This document shows, one piece after another, positions 13,145 to 19,926 of a stretch of 19,926 nucleotides of DNA. Source of the stretch: Anaerolineae bacterium (GTDB lineage Bacteria > Chloroflexota > Anaerolineae > UBA1429); the NCBI GenBank assembly GCA_007123335.1, contig SKLG01000171.1, positions 1-19,926 on the forward strand, written 5' to 3'. The translations under genes and the position numbers were made by a program. The stretch's first letter is position 1, and each line of letters starts with the position of its first letter. The notes below the pieces were generated by a model. It was not told the origin of the DNA, made no database searches, and was given only the letters and a program-made list of their open reading frames with translations.

Positions 13145-14473
13145 ATGCCATTGATCATTGAGGGGAAACACCCTCTCCGAGGTGAGGTCGAGATCGGCGG
13201 GGCCAAGAATGCGGCGCTGCCCATCATCGCAGCCTCGCTTCTGACCGGAGACGAATGCTTGTTAGAGAACGTACCCTATATCGAGGACATCCGCAACATC
13301 GTCCGACTGCTACAGAATCTGGGCGTCGCTGCGCGTTTTGAGGGCGGGAACACATTGCGCATCAAGGCCACGCGCATCTCACGCGCCGAGCTGCCCCTAG
13401 AGCTCACCAAAAAGATGCGCGCTAGCTTTCTCATTGCGGGACCGCTGCTGGCCCGTTTTGGCCAGGCCGAATCGTCTCATCCTGGTGGTTGCGCCATCGG
13501 CACCCGTCCGGTGAGCGTCGATCTCAAGGGCTTTCAGACCATGGGCGCCCAGGTGGAGACGTTAGAGGATCGTTATGTCATTCGCGCTCCGCGCCTGCAA
13601 GGCGAGCGCATCATGCTCGATTATCCGAGCCATACCGGCACCGAGAACTTGATGATGGCCGCCTGTTTGGCCCACGGCACCACAATCATTGAGAATGCCT
13701 CGGTGGAGCCAGAGGTGATGGATCTGGCTGGCTTCTTGTGCGCCATGGGCGCGCGGGTGTATGGGGCAGGCACCAACACCATCCGCATAGAGGGCACTCA
13801 CCGCCTGCACGGCGCCGCCTATCGCGTCATGCCCGACCGCATGGAAGCCGGCACTTTTGCCTTGGGCGCGCTCATCACCGGCGGCGAGGTGGTTATGGAC
13901 GGCTCGGTGGGCTATTGGCTCGGCGCGCTTACCAACAAGATGCGCGATGCCGGTGCCGAGATACACGCGAACGATGACCGTTATATCGTCCGCGCCAGCA
14001 GCGTATTGCATGCAACCGACTTTCAGACCTATCCCTATCCCGGCTTTCCCACCGACCTGCAGGCGCCCTTTACCACTTTGCTTACCCAAGCCAGCGGCAA
14101 CAGCTCGGTCCATGAAACAATGTACGATGGCCGCCTCGGTTATGTCAATGAGTTGACGCGCATGGGTGGGCGTATCACCGTGTCGGGATCGGGACGCACT
14201 GCCATGGTACACGGCCCCACACCGCTACACGGCGCCGACGTCTGCGCTCTGGATATCCGCTCCGGCGCCGCCATGGTTTTGGCCGCGCTCTGCGCCGAGG
14301 GCGAGACCCGTATCGGCAATGTGGTCTACATTGATCGCGGCTATGAGCAAATGGCGGCCAAGCTTTGTGGGCTCGGCGCCGTGGTTCACCGCGTCGCCGA
14401 GAGCGAGCACCAATGCCCCAAGGCCGACTGCGGAGAACCCATTGAATGGCAGATGGTAGCCATGGGCAAATAG
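13145..14473 (+). CDS. murA: UDP-N-acetylglucosamine 1-carboxyvinyltransferase
   Basis: A 442-residue MurA, the first committed enzyme of peptidoglycan synthesis, which transfers enolpyruvate from PEP to UDP-GlcNAc in the cytoplasm. The start at 13145 gives the classic MPLIIEG opening and is preceded by GGGGGGA; the open frame goes back to 13022 but that part overlaps the promoter. Lys21-Asn22 lie in GGAKNAALP, and the PEP-reactive Cys116 lies in HPGGCAIGTRP (the site targeted by fosfomycin), so a natural Cys-to-Asp resistance change is absent. YPGFPTDLQAPF, with the catalytic Asp, and RSGAAMVLAAL are also present. The last 25 or so residues (ESEHQCPKADCGEPIEWQ region) run past the normal end of MurA and carry two cysteines. 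The organism should make peptidoglycan. Confidence 0.97.
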   Translation: MPLIIEGKHPLRGEVEIGGAKNAALPIIAASLLTGDECLLENVPYIEDIRNIVRLLQNLGVAARFEGGNTLRIKATRISRAELPLELTKKMRASFLIAGPLLARFGQAESSHPGGCAIGTRPVSVDLKGFQTMGAQVETLEDRYVIRAPRLQGERIMLDYPSHTGTENLMMAACLAHGTTIIENASVEPEVMDLAGFLCAMGARVYGAGTNTIRIEGTHRLHGAAYRVMPDRMEAGTFALGALITGGEVVMDGSVGYWLGALTNKMRDAGAEIHANDDRYIVRASSVLHATDFQTYPYPGFPTDLQAPFTTLLTQASGNSSVHETMYDGRLGYVNELTRMGGRITVSGSGRTAMVHGPTPLHGADVCALDIRSGAAMVLAALCAEGETRIGNVVYIDRGYEQMAAKLCGLGAVVHRVAESEHQCPKADCGEPIEWQMVAMGK

Positions 14474-14510
14474 CTCCCGCTAGACGCCTGAAAAGGGAAC
14501 CGTATCTTTG

Positions 14511-14525
14511 TTGTACAATGTACAA
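14511..14525. promoter_or_regulatory. Repeated TGTACAA motif ahead of the HD-domain gene
   Basis: TGTACAA occurs twice in tandem (14512-14518, 14519-14525), also readable as the inverted repeat TTGTA-CAATG-TACAA. It contains a TACAAT that could be a -10 box (14514-14519), but no good -35 is seen. It lies 18 bp before the start at 14543 and could be an operator. Confidence 0.35.
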
Positions 14526-14542
14526 ATCGATTTGAGGAATCT

Positions 14543-15520
14543 ATGGAGTACGTTGCGTTACTGCGTGACCTGGATGCCCTTTTGCGTGAGACCTTTATGC
14601 TTTGGGATCCAGGGTGGGTAACCTTTAACTGGCGCGGCTACACCTATGACCATATTCAACGAGTACGCGGCTTGGCGTTGACGCTGGCCGCCGGTGAGGG
14701 CGCCGATCTCATCGTGGTCGAACTGGCCGCACTGTTGCACGATATCACCAAACCCTTTGACGGCGAGATCCTCGTCGACGCCGAGGGTCAGCGCGTCTTC
14801 GACGAGCGTGGCTACTGGCAAAACGAGACTCGGGATCCGCCGCGCCGCAATCACGTCGTCGATCTCTACGAAGAACTGGGGCTGCGCGGGCTGCTGCACA
14901 ACGAGTCTGGCGCGTGGCTGGTGCAGGCATTGCTTCAGGAGCGCGATGTCCCGTCGCCCCTCATCGAGCGCGTAGCCGAGGCCATCCGCGAGCACTTGCG
15001 TCCCAGCGACGCCGCCAGCAAGGAGGCGCAATGCCTCTATGACGCCGACACCATCGACGCCAACATCGGCTTGCCGGCTTTTGTGCGCAATATCTATATC
15101 AACCTACACTTTCACGACCGCCGCAAATCGCCCGAGACTCCGCCCATCGACCAACGTCTGACCGATCACCCTCTGGGCTTTTTGGAGGACTATGTCCGCG
15201 AAAACCTCCCGCGCTGGGTGCAAGGTAAACGCCAGGACTTTCCCCCACGACTGTGCACGGCGTCAGCGCGCAAGCTGGCCGACGAGCGGCTGGTGCGCCT
15301 CGAAGGTGTCTTTGCAGACTTGGCCGCTGAACTGTCCTATTTCGACACCACCGAACGCCAGGGACGCCTGGCGGTGGTGCTGCATTATATGCACCATCGC
15401 AGTGATCCCAGCATCGCTCAAGAGACCGCAGCCTTGGCCAACAATGGGCTAGCCAAGCGCTCGCCGGTGGCCCGCACGCTTGTTGAGCAGATTCAACGCG
15501 AGATCGACGGCGAGATCTGA
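14543..15520 (+). CDS. HD-domain phosphohydrolase-like protein
   Basis: A 325-residue protein with an N-terminal HD domain, a metal-dependent phosphohydrolase fold. The metal ligands are present in order: His37 (TYDHIQRVR), His66-Asp67 (LLHDITK) and Asp169 (YDADTID), with His104 and His151 (REHLRP) as further candidates. Residues 180-325 form a second helical part (NIYINLHFHDRR, then PIDQRLTDHPLGF) that I do not recognise. GAGG precedes the ATG. It opens a probable operon with the phosphatase (18 bp gap) and the ATP sulfurylase/APS kinase. HD proteins act on nucleotides, cyclic dinucleotides or (p)ppGpp; the neighbours make a role in clearing an adenosine nucleotide thinkable, but nothing in the sequence proves it. 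Only a generic HD call is secure. Confidence 0.8.
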   Translation: MEYVALLRDLDALLRETFMLWDPGWVTFNWRGYTYDHIQRVRGLALTLAAGEGADLIVVELAALLHDITKPFDGEILVDAEGQRVFDERGYWQNETRDPPRRNHVVDLYEELGLRGLLHNESGAWLVQALLQERDVPSPLIERVAEAIREHLRPSDAASKEAQCLYDADTIDANIGLPAFVRNIYINLHFHDRRKSPETPPIDQRLTDHPLGFLEDYVRENLPRWVQGKRQDFPPRLCTASARKLADERLVRLEGVFADLAAELSYFDTTERQGRLAVVLHYMHHRSDPSIAQETAALANNGLAKRSPVARTLVEQIQREIDGEI

Positions 15521-15538
15521 GCCCCTGAGGTTAATGAG

Positions 15539-16381
15539 ATGGACCTGCTACGCTTCTGCCTGGATATGCGCTGCGCTCTCTACCAGTGCGGCCAAGTGGC
15601 TCGCACCCTGCAAGGGCGAGTGGAGCGCGAGGACAAGGAGCCTGACTCGATCCACCAGATGAGCACCTCGGTGAGCGTCGTGGATCGTTTATGCCAGGAA
15701 CTCTTGCTCCTGCGCGCCATCGAGTTGGCGCCAGAGCTTGCACTGCACAGCGAAGAGTTTGAGGAGCTACCCGGTTCGCTCAGAGACCTCTTGGGCCCCA
15801 CCGATGCCCGCTATGCGCTAATCGTCGACCCCGTGGACGGCACGACCGACTATCTGGAAGGCAAGAGCACCTACGCCCACATGCTCGGCATTCTGGATCG
15901 CGAGACCGGACGCATGGGCTGCGGCATGATCTACTTTCCCGAGTCGGCGCGGCTCATCCTGGCGGTGCGGCAAGTGGGCGCGTTTTTAGCCACGGGGTTT
16001 TGGGGTATACTGCGTCCTATGGTGCGGCTGCAGCCGGACCAACTGCCGAGCACCGTCGAGGACGTCAAGCGCTTGCAGCCGACCGACTATCAGGCGTTTG
16101 CTCGACTGGGCTTTGATATCGTGCCGCCCGAGAGCGCCTCAGCAGCCCATGAGCTGACCCGCGTGGCTGAGGGAGGACTCGGCGCTATGGCGATGCGGCA
16201 TTTTCACGGCCACGACACGGCGATATCTAGCGTGATCATCGAAGAACTGGGCGGTGCTGTGTTAGATGAGCATGGCAAGCCGGTGACCTATACCCTGGAG
16301 ATGCCGCGCACACCGCTTATCGTCTCATCGTTGTCGTCAGCATACGCCCAAGAACTCCTTGAGGCGCTGTCAGCGTCATAA
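15539..16381 (+). CDS. Inositol-monophosphatase-fold phosphatase, possibly PAP phosphatase (CysQ-like)
   Basis: A 280-residue member of the lithium-sensitive Mg-dependent phosphatase superfamily. Metal ligands are visible: Glu72/Glu73 in HSEEFEE, Asp97 and Asp100 in DPVDGTTDYLEG, and Asp226 in GHDTAISSVIIEELGG. The last motif reads GHD rather than the common GxWD, and the first motif has TTD for the usual TxN, so it is not a standard inositol monophosphatase. The family also contains fructose-1,6-bisphosphatases and 3'(2'),5'-bisphosphate nucleotidases. The next gene makes PAPS, so removal of PAP is the most economical role, but this rests on context. GAGG lies about 9 nt before the ATG. Spacing is 18 bp to the HD gene before it and 42 bp to the gene after it. 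Confidence 0.8.
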   Translation: MDLLRFCLDMRCALYQCGQVARTLQGRVEREDKEPDSIHQMSTSVSVVDRLCQELLLLRAIELAPELALHSEEFEELPGSLRDLLGPTDARYALIVDPVDGTTDYLEGKSTYAHMLGILDRETGRMGCGMIYFPESARLILAVRQVGAFLATGFWGILRPMVRLQPDQLPSTVEDVKRLQPTDYQAFARLGFDIVPPESASAAHELTRVAEGGLGAMAMRHFHGHDTAISSVIIEELGGAVLDEHGKPVTYTLEMPRTPLIVSSLSSAYAQELLEALSAS

Positions 16382-16423
16382 TCGAGGCCACACCGTTACC
16401 ATGAGAAAGGATAGCGAGTTCCC

Positions 16424-18208
16424 ATGACCAAACTGATCTCCCCCTACGGAGGATCCCTAGTCGATCTGCGTGTATCGCAGACCAATGCCAAGGAGCTAAC
16501 CGAGCTACGCGAGGCTGCCAGCCATCTGCCCTCGATCCAGCTCTCAGAGCGGGCTTGCTGCGATCTCGAGCTACTGGCCGTCGGCGCCTTTTCGCCATTG
16601 GATCGTTTTATGGGGCAAGCCGACCATCAGCGCGTGCTAGACGAGATGCGTCTCACCAGCGGGCATCTTTTCCCTATCCCCGTCACTTTGCCGGTAGAGC
16701 CGAGCGACGATTATGGCATTGGCGATCAAGTAGCGTTACGCGACGCCAAGAACGACCTGCTCGCTATCATGACAGTTGAAGAGATCTATCCCTGGGACCT
16801 CGATGAGGTCAGTGAGAAGGTTTTTGGCACGACCGACACCAAACATCCGCTAGTGGCCGAGATGTCACGCTGGGGAACGCTCAACCTCTCAGGGCCGATC
16901 CGCGTCCTTGCCCTGCCAAAACACTATGATTTTCAGGAGCTGCGCCTGACGCCAGCCCTCTGCCGTGCGCGCCTGGAGGCCATGGGATTTGATCATGTCG
17001 TCGCCTTTCAGACTCGCAACCCGATGCACCGTGTGCACGAGGAACTGACAAAGCGGGCCATCCAAGAGGTGGGCGGCGCCTTGTTGCTGCATCCTGTGGT
17101 AGGCATGACCAAGCCGGGGGACGTAGATCACTTCACCCGCGTGCGCACCTATCGGGCGCTGGCTGAAGGCTACTATGAACCAAGCCGCATCCTGCTCTCG
17201 CTACTGCCCTTGGCCATGCGCATGGCCGGGCCGCGGGAGGCGCTGTGGCATGCCCTGATCCGGCGCAACTATGGCGCCGACCATTTCATCGTCGGTAGAG
17301 ACCATGCTGGACCGGGTAATGACTCGCACGGCCAGCCCTTTTATGGCCCCTATGATGCCCAGGAGCTGCTGCAGGAGTACAGCTCGGAGCTGGGCGTCAA
17401 GATGGTACCCTTTCGGATGCTTGTCTACCTTCCTGATGAAGAACGCTACGAGGAGATCGATCAGATAGACCATGAGGCGCGAACGGCGTCAATCTCGGGC
17501 ACTCAAGTGCGTGACGAGTATCTGGATCGCGGACGCATCCTGCCCGAGTGGTTCACCCGCGAGGAGGTGGCCGCGATCCTGGCCGAGGCCTATCCACCGC
17601 GACACCGTCAAGGGGTGTGTGTCTGGTTCACTGGACTGAGCGGGTCGGGCAAATCGACGACGGCCGAAGTGCTCACCGTGCTGCTACAGGAGCACGGTCG
17701 GCAGGTGACCGTGTTGGATGGCGACGTGGTGCGCACGCACCTCTCCAAAGGGCTGGGCTTTAGCAAAGAGGACCGCGACACGAACATCCTGCGCATCGGC
17801 TTTGTAGCCGCTGAGATCGTGCGCCATGGCGGGGTGTGCATCTGTGCGGCGGTGAGCCCCTATCGAGCGACCCGCGACGCCGTGCGCAGCATGGTGAACG
17901 GCGATCGCTTTGCCGAGGTCTTTGTGGACACGCCGCTCGAGGTGTGCGAAGCCCGCGACGTCAAAGGGCTATACGCCAAGGCGCGCCGAGGCGAGATCAC
18001 CGGCTTTACCGGTATCGACGATCCCTACGAGCCGCCCATGTCGCCCGAGATCACCCTGGATACGGTGGCGATGACACCGGAGCAGAACGCCCGACGCATC
18101 CTCGATTACCTGTTGGCTCAAGGCTTTGCTCTTGAGCAGCGCACTGCAGAGAATGGTCTCCAGACGAGGGCCGATGCTGTGACCAGAGCGATTTCATCGC
18201 CGACTTAG
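16424..18208 (+). CDS. Bifunctional sulfate adenylyltransferase / adenylylsulfate kinase
   Basis: A 594-residue fusion. Residues 1-390 are ATP sulfurylase: the PUA-like N-domain, then QTRNPMHRVHEE from Gln196 with the HxxH pair His202/His205, and VGRDHAGPG near 291. Residues 395-575 are APS kinase: P-loop GLSGSGKS at 404-411, DGDVVR, and the lid segment ITGFTGIDDPYEPP. It turns sulfate plus ATP into APS and then PAPS in the cytoplasm. The domain order is sulfurylase first, as in some bacteria and fungi and opposite to animal PAPS synthases. The P-loop is intact, unlike the degenerate regulatory domain of fungal sulfurylases, so the kinase should be active. AAGGAT precedes the ATG. It ends the HD/phosphatase operon. 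No PAPS reductase, sulfite reductase or sulfate transporter is in the window, so PAPS may serve sulfation as well as assimilation. Confidence 0.96.
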   Translation: MTKLISPYGGSLVDLRVSQTNAKELTELREAASHLPSIQLSERACCDLELLAVGAFSPLDRFMGQADHQRVLDEMRLTSGHLFPIPVTLPVEPSDDYGIGDQVALRDAKNDLLAIMTVEEIYPWDLDEVSEKVFGTTDTKHPLVAEMSRWGTLNLSGPIRVLALPKHYDFQELRLTPALCRARLEAMGFDHVVAFQTRNPMHRVHEELTKRAIQEVGGALLLHPVVGMTKPGDVDHFTRVRTYRALAEGYYEPSRILLSLLPLAMRMAGPREALWHALIRRNYGADHFIVGRDHAGPGNDSHGQPFYGPYDAQELLQEYSSELGVKMVPFRMLVYLPDEERYEEIDQIDHEARTASISGTQVRDEYLDRGRILPEWFTREEVAAILAEAYPPRHRQGVCVWFTGLSGSGKSTTAEVLTVLLQEHGRQVTVLDGDVVRTHLSKGLGFSKEDRDTNILRIGFVAAEIVRHGGVCICAAVSPYRATRDAVRSMVNGDRFAEVFVDTPLEVCEARDVKGLYAKARRGEITGFTGIDDPYEPPMSPEITLDTVAMTPEQNARRILDYLLAQGFALEQRTAENGLQTRADAVTRAISSPT

Positions 18209-18218
18209 GCAAGACAAG

Positions 18219-19031
18219 CTAACGGACAAACTCGCCGACGACGATCTTGTCCTCAAGCTCCTCGGGCGGCAGAACCCGTGCGCGGGCGATAGAGATGCAG
18301 TGGTCCTGATAGTAACGCAGCATCTCCACTGGGGTATCGATGGCGTTGCGCCGACCATACTGCACCGGACAGCCCGAGATCGCCTCGACAAAGGCGAATC
18401 CCGGGTGCGTCAGCGCCGTCTTGATGGTGCGGATGAGCTGGCGCACGTGAAAGACGGAATAGCGGGCCACATAGCTGGCGCCGGCTGCGGTGACGAGGCG
18501 GCTCAGGTCAAAGGGCCGATCGGGGTTGCCTTGGGGCGTGGTTACCGTGCGCGCTCCTCTGGGCGTCGTCGGCGTAACCTGGCCGCCGGTCATGCCATAG
18601 ATGCCGTTGTTGGCACAGATGACGGTCATGTCCAGATTGCGTCGGGCACCATGGATCAGGTGGTTGCCGCCGATGGAAGCGATATCGCCGTCACCGCCGA
18701 TGACAACGACCTTGAGCTCGGGGTTATAGAGCTTGACGCCAGTGGCAAAGGCCACCGGTCGCCCATGGGTGACGTGCAGGGTGTCGGCGGCGAAATGGGG
18801 GCTGGGAATCCACCCGCCGCAGCCGATGCCCGAGACAAAGACCATGTCCTCCATGCCGAACGGCGTTGGGTACAACGCACGCTCGGCGTCCCCAGCAGGC
18901 GAGATCAGCTCGTCGATGGCGCGTAGAATGGCCCCCATGAGAATGCCATGGCCGCATCCTGGGCAAAAAGGCGTGGGGAAGGATTCGGTGCGGATCAGAC
19001 GCATGATCGAGGCCGTGGTTCCCGGCTTCAT
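18219..19031 (-). CDS. korB: 2-oxoacid:ferredoxin oxidoreductase, beta subunit (TPP-binding)
   Basis: A 270-residue beta subunit that binds thiamine diphosphate and, with the alpha subunit, oxidatively decarboxylates a 2-oxoacid to an acyl-CoA while reducing ferredoxin. CPGCGHG near the N-terminus, GDGDIASIGGNH near 113-124 and NNGIYGMTGGQ near 141-151 (TPP/Mg site) are all canonical. The ATG at 19031 is preferred to that at 19037: it overlaps the korA stop as ATGA, and it sits 6 nt after AAAGGGG, whereas the earlier ATG touches that site. This overlap implies translational coupling. It is convergent with the sulfurylase gene with only 10 bp between stop codons. The 2-oxoglutarate enzyme is the best guess, but branched-chain or pyruvate enzymes are close relatives. 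Confidence 0.92.
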   Translation of the reverse strand: MKPGTTASIMRLIRTESFPTPFCPGCGHGILMGAILRAIDELISPAGDAERALYPTPFGMEDMVFVSGIGCGGWIPSPHFAADTLHVTHGRPVAFATGVKLYNPELKVVVIGGDGDIASIGGNHLIHGARRNLDMTVICANNGIYGMTGGQVTPTTPRGARTVTTPQGNPDRPFDLSRLVTAAGASYVARYSVFHVRQLIRTIKTALTHPGFAFVEAISGCPVQYGRRNAIDTPVEMLRYYQDHCISIARARVLPPEELEDKIVVGEFVR

Positions 19032-19926
19032 GGGCATCCCCTTTGATCAGGCGCATGATCCAACAGGCGCTCAACGGCCTCAACGATCTCGCCCGGCTCG
19101 ATCACCTCGCCATCGGTGCGATGATACCCCACGGCAGACTCGGCCGCGTCGTAGCCGACGCCCGTCGCCCGCTGCACCTCGCGCAAGAGCTGGCCTCGGT
19201 TCATCTCCGGCACGACCACCAGCCGCGCACGACGGGCCATCTGGCCGACGACTTGCTCGGGGAAGGGCCATAGCGTGACCAAGCGTAACAAGCCTACCTC
19301 CAGACCGCGCTCCTCCCTGAGGATACGAGCGGCATGATAGGCGCTACGCGCGGTAAAGCCGTAGGCAATGAGCAGCACATCCAGAGTCTCTTTTTCGCAG
19401 AGCAGCGTCTCGGTGCGCGCGATCTCGTCCTGGTGGAGGGCGATCTTGTCCACCAGACGACCCACCAAGGTAGCCTGCGCCTCGGCGTCGGCGGTGCGAC
19501 GGTAGCCTTGCGCATCGTGGGTGGAGCCGGTGACCATCAGCTTTTGGCCATCGCCAAATCTGGGCATGGGCGGCACAAGCTGTCCACCAAAAGCCGGGCC
19601 ATTCTCGACATGCCGATTGTAGACGCGCGTCGTCGGGGATACGACGACCTGCTCGCGGAGATGGCCCACGCCCTCGTCGCTGAGGAGCAGCACCGGCACC
19701 CGGAATCGCTCGGCCAGGTTAAAGGCGCGCACCGTCTCGTCGTACATCTCTTGCACCGACCAGGGGGAGAGCACGATGATCTCATAGTCGCCGCTGGCGC
19801 CCCACCGCGCCTGCATGACGTCGCCCTGGGCCGGGCGGGTGGCCTGTCCTGTGCTCGGTCCCGCTCGCTGGATATCGACGATCACCAGCGGCGTCTCAGT
19901 CATGATAGCATAGCCCAGGTTCTCCA
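19028..19926 (-). CDS. korA: 2-oxoacid:ferredoxin oxidoreductase, alpha subunit (5' part outside window)
   Basis: The C-terminal 298 or so residues of the alpha subunit. The frame remains open to the right edge and reads ENLGYAIMTETPLVIVDIQR, an internal family motif, so the first in-window Met (19903) is not the real start and the N-terminus is missing. Further hallmarks are RAGPSTGQATRPAQGDVMQARWG, VQEMYDETVRAFNLAERFRVP and VLLLSDE, followed by the C-terminal domain with GLLRLVTLWPFPEQVV and VVPEMNRGQL. It pairs with KorB, whose start overlaps its stop by 4 bp. Whether a gamma domain is fused in front, as in many KorA proteins, cannot be seen. 2-oxoglutarate:ferredoxin oxidoreductase is the likeliest identity. 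Confidence 0.92.
   Translation of the reverse strand, partial: ENLGYAIMTETPLVIVDIQRAGPSTGQATRPAQGDVMQARWGASGDYEIIVLSPWSVQEMYDETVRAFNLAERFRVPVLLLSDEGVGHLREQVVVSPTTRVYNRHVENGPAFGGQLVPPMPRFGDGQKLMVTGSTHDAQGYRRTADAEAQATLVGRLVDKIALHQDEIARTETLLCEKETLDVLLIAYGFTARSAYHAARILREERGLEVGLLRLVTLWPFPEQVVGQMARRARLVVVPEMNRGQLLREVQRATGVGYDAAESAVGYHRTDGEVIEPGEIVEAVERLLDHAPDQRGCP

Noticed and set aside
13562..14212. 216-codon minus-strand frame inside murA
   Set aside because: It lies wholly opposite a conserved MurA coding sequence and its translation matches no family I know.
18300..18926. 208-codon plus-strand frame over korB
   Set aside because: It is antisense to conserved TPP-binding motifs and has low-complexity, shadow-like composition.
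19032..19037. korB start at 19037
   Set aside because: That ATG directly abuts the Shine-Dalgarno site; the ATG at 19031 has proper spacing and an ATGA overlap with the korA stop.

Overview
The window is bacterial DNA with dense, intact genes, sigma70-type promoters (TTGACA/TATAAT-like) and good Shine-Dalgarno sites. The gene set points to a bacterium with ferredoxin-linked metabolism: a 2-oxoacid:ferredoxin oxidoreductase, a multi-cluster iron-sulfur protein, an Fe-S flavoprotein of the dienoyl-CoA reductase type, MurA and LspA. I lean towards Chloroflexota or a similar deep lineage, but this is an impression from gene content and protein style, not a demonstrated placement. No rRNA, tRNA, CRISPR array, insertion sequence or phage gene was recognised.

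Layout. 1-3200: a 17-bp tandem palindromic repeat, then a sugar phosphate isomerase/epimerase (+), convergent with a two-gene minus operon of an SDR dehydrogenase and an unrecognised 434-residue probable TIM-barrel protein. 3200-5800: a promoter, a gene-poor stretch of about 490 nt with hairpins, and a 663-residue FMN/4Fe-4S/FAD oxidoreductase ending in a perfect 20-bp hairpin. 5880-6225: a self-contained small unit with a near-consensus promoter, a strong ribosome site, a 67-codon ORF of unknown function and a terminator. 6300-8100: split dihydroxyacetone kinase dhaK-dhaL (-) with its own promoter and no dhaM beside it. 8100-9120: a DinB/DfsB-like four-helix protein (-) divergent from a small cupin (+). 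9178-11933: lspA (-) divergent from an aldo/keto reductase plus HSL-type esterase operon (+). 11986-12933: a membrane-anchored polyferredoxin-like protein (-), divergent from murA (+). 14543-18208: a + strand run of an HD-domain protein, an inositol-monophosphatase-fold phosphatase and a fused ATP sulfurylase/APS kinase. 18219-19926: korB and korA (-), the latter cut by the right edge.

How they fit together. The left half looks like a sugar or polyol dissimilation neighbourhood (isomerase, dehydrogenase, possible glycosidase-like protein, ketose kinase, aldo/keto reductase); this is inferred from families and proximity only. The 14.5-18.2 kb run is most simply a PAPS supply module: the fusion protein makes APS and then PAPS, the phosphatase may remove PAP, and the HD protein is an unexplained partner. 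The observations most worth following are the 67-codon orphan transcription unit, the HD/phosphatase/PAPS-synthase operon, the cysteine-rich Fe-S protein, the repeat at the left edge, and the long structured region ahead of the flavoprotein gene.
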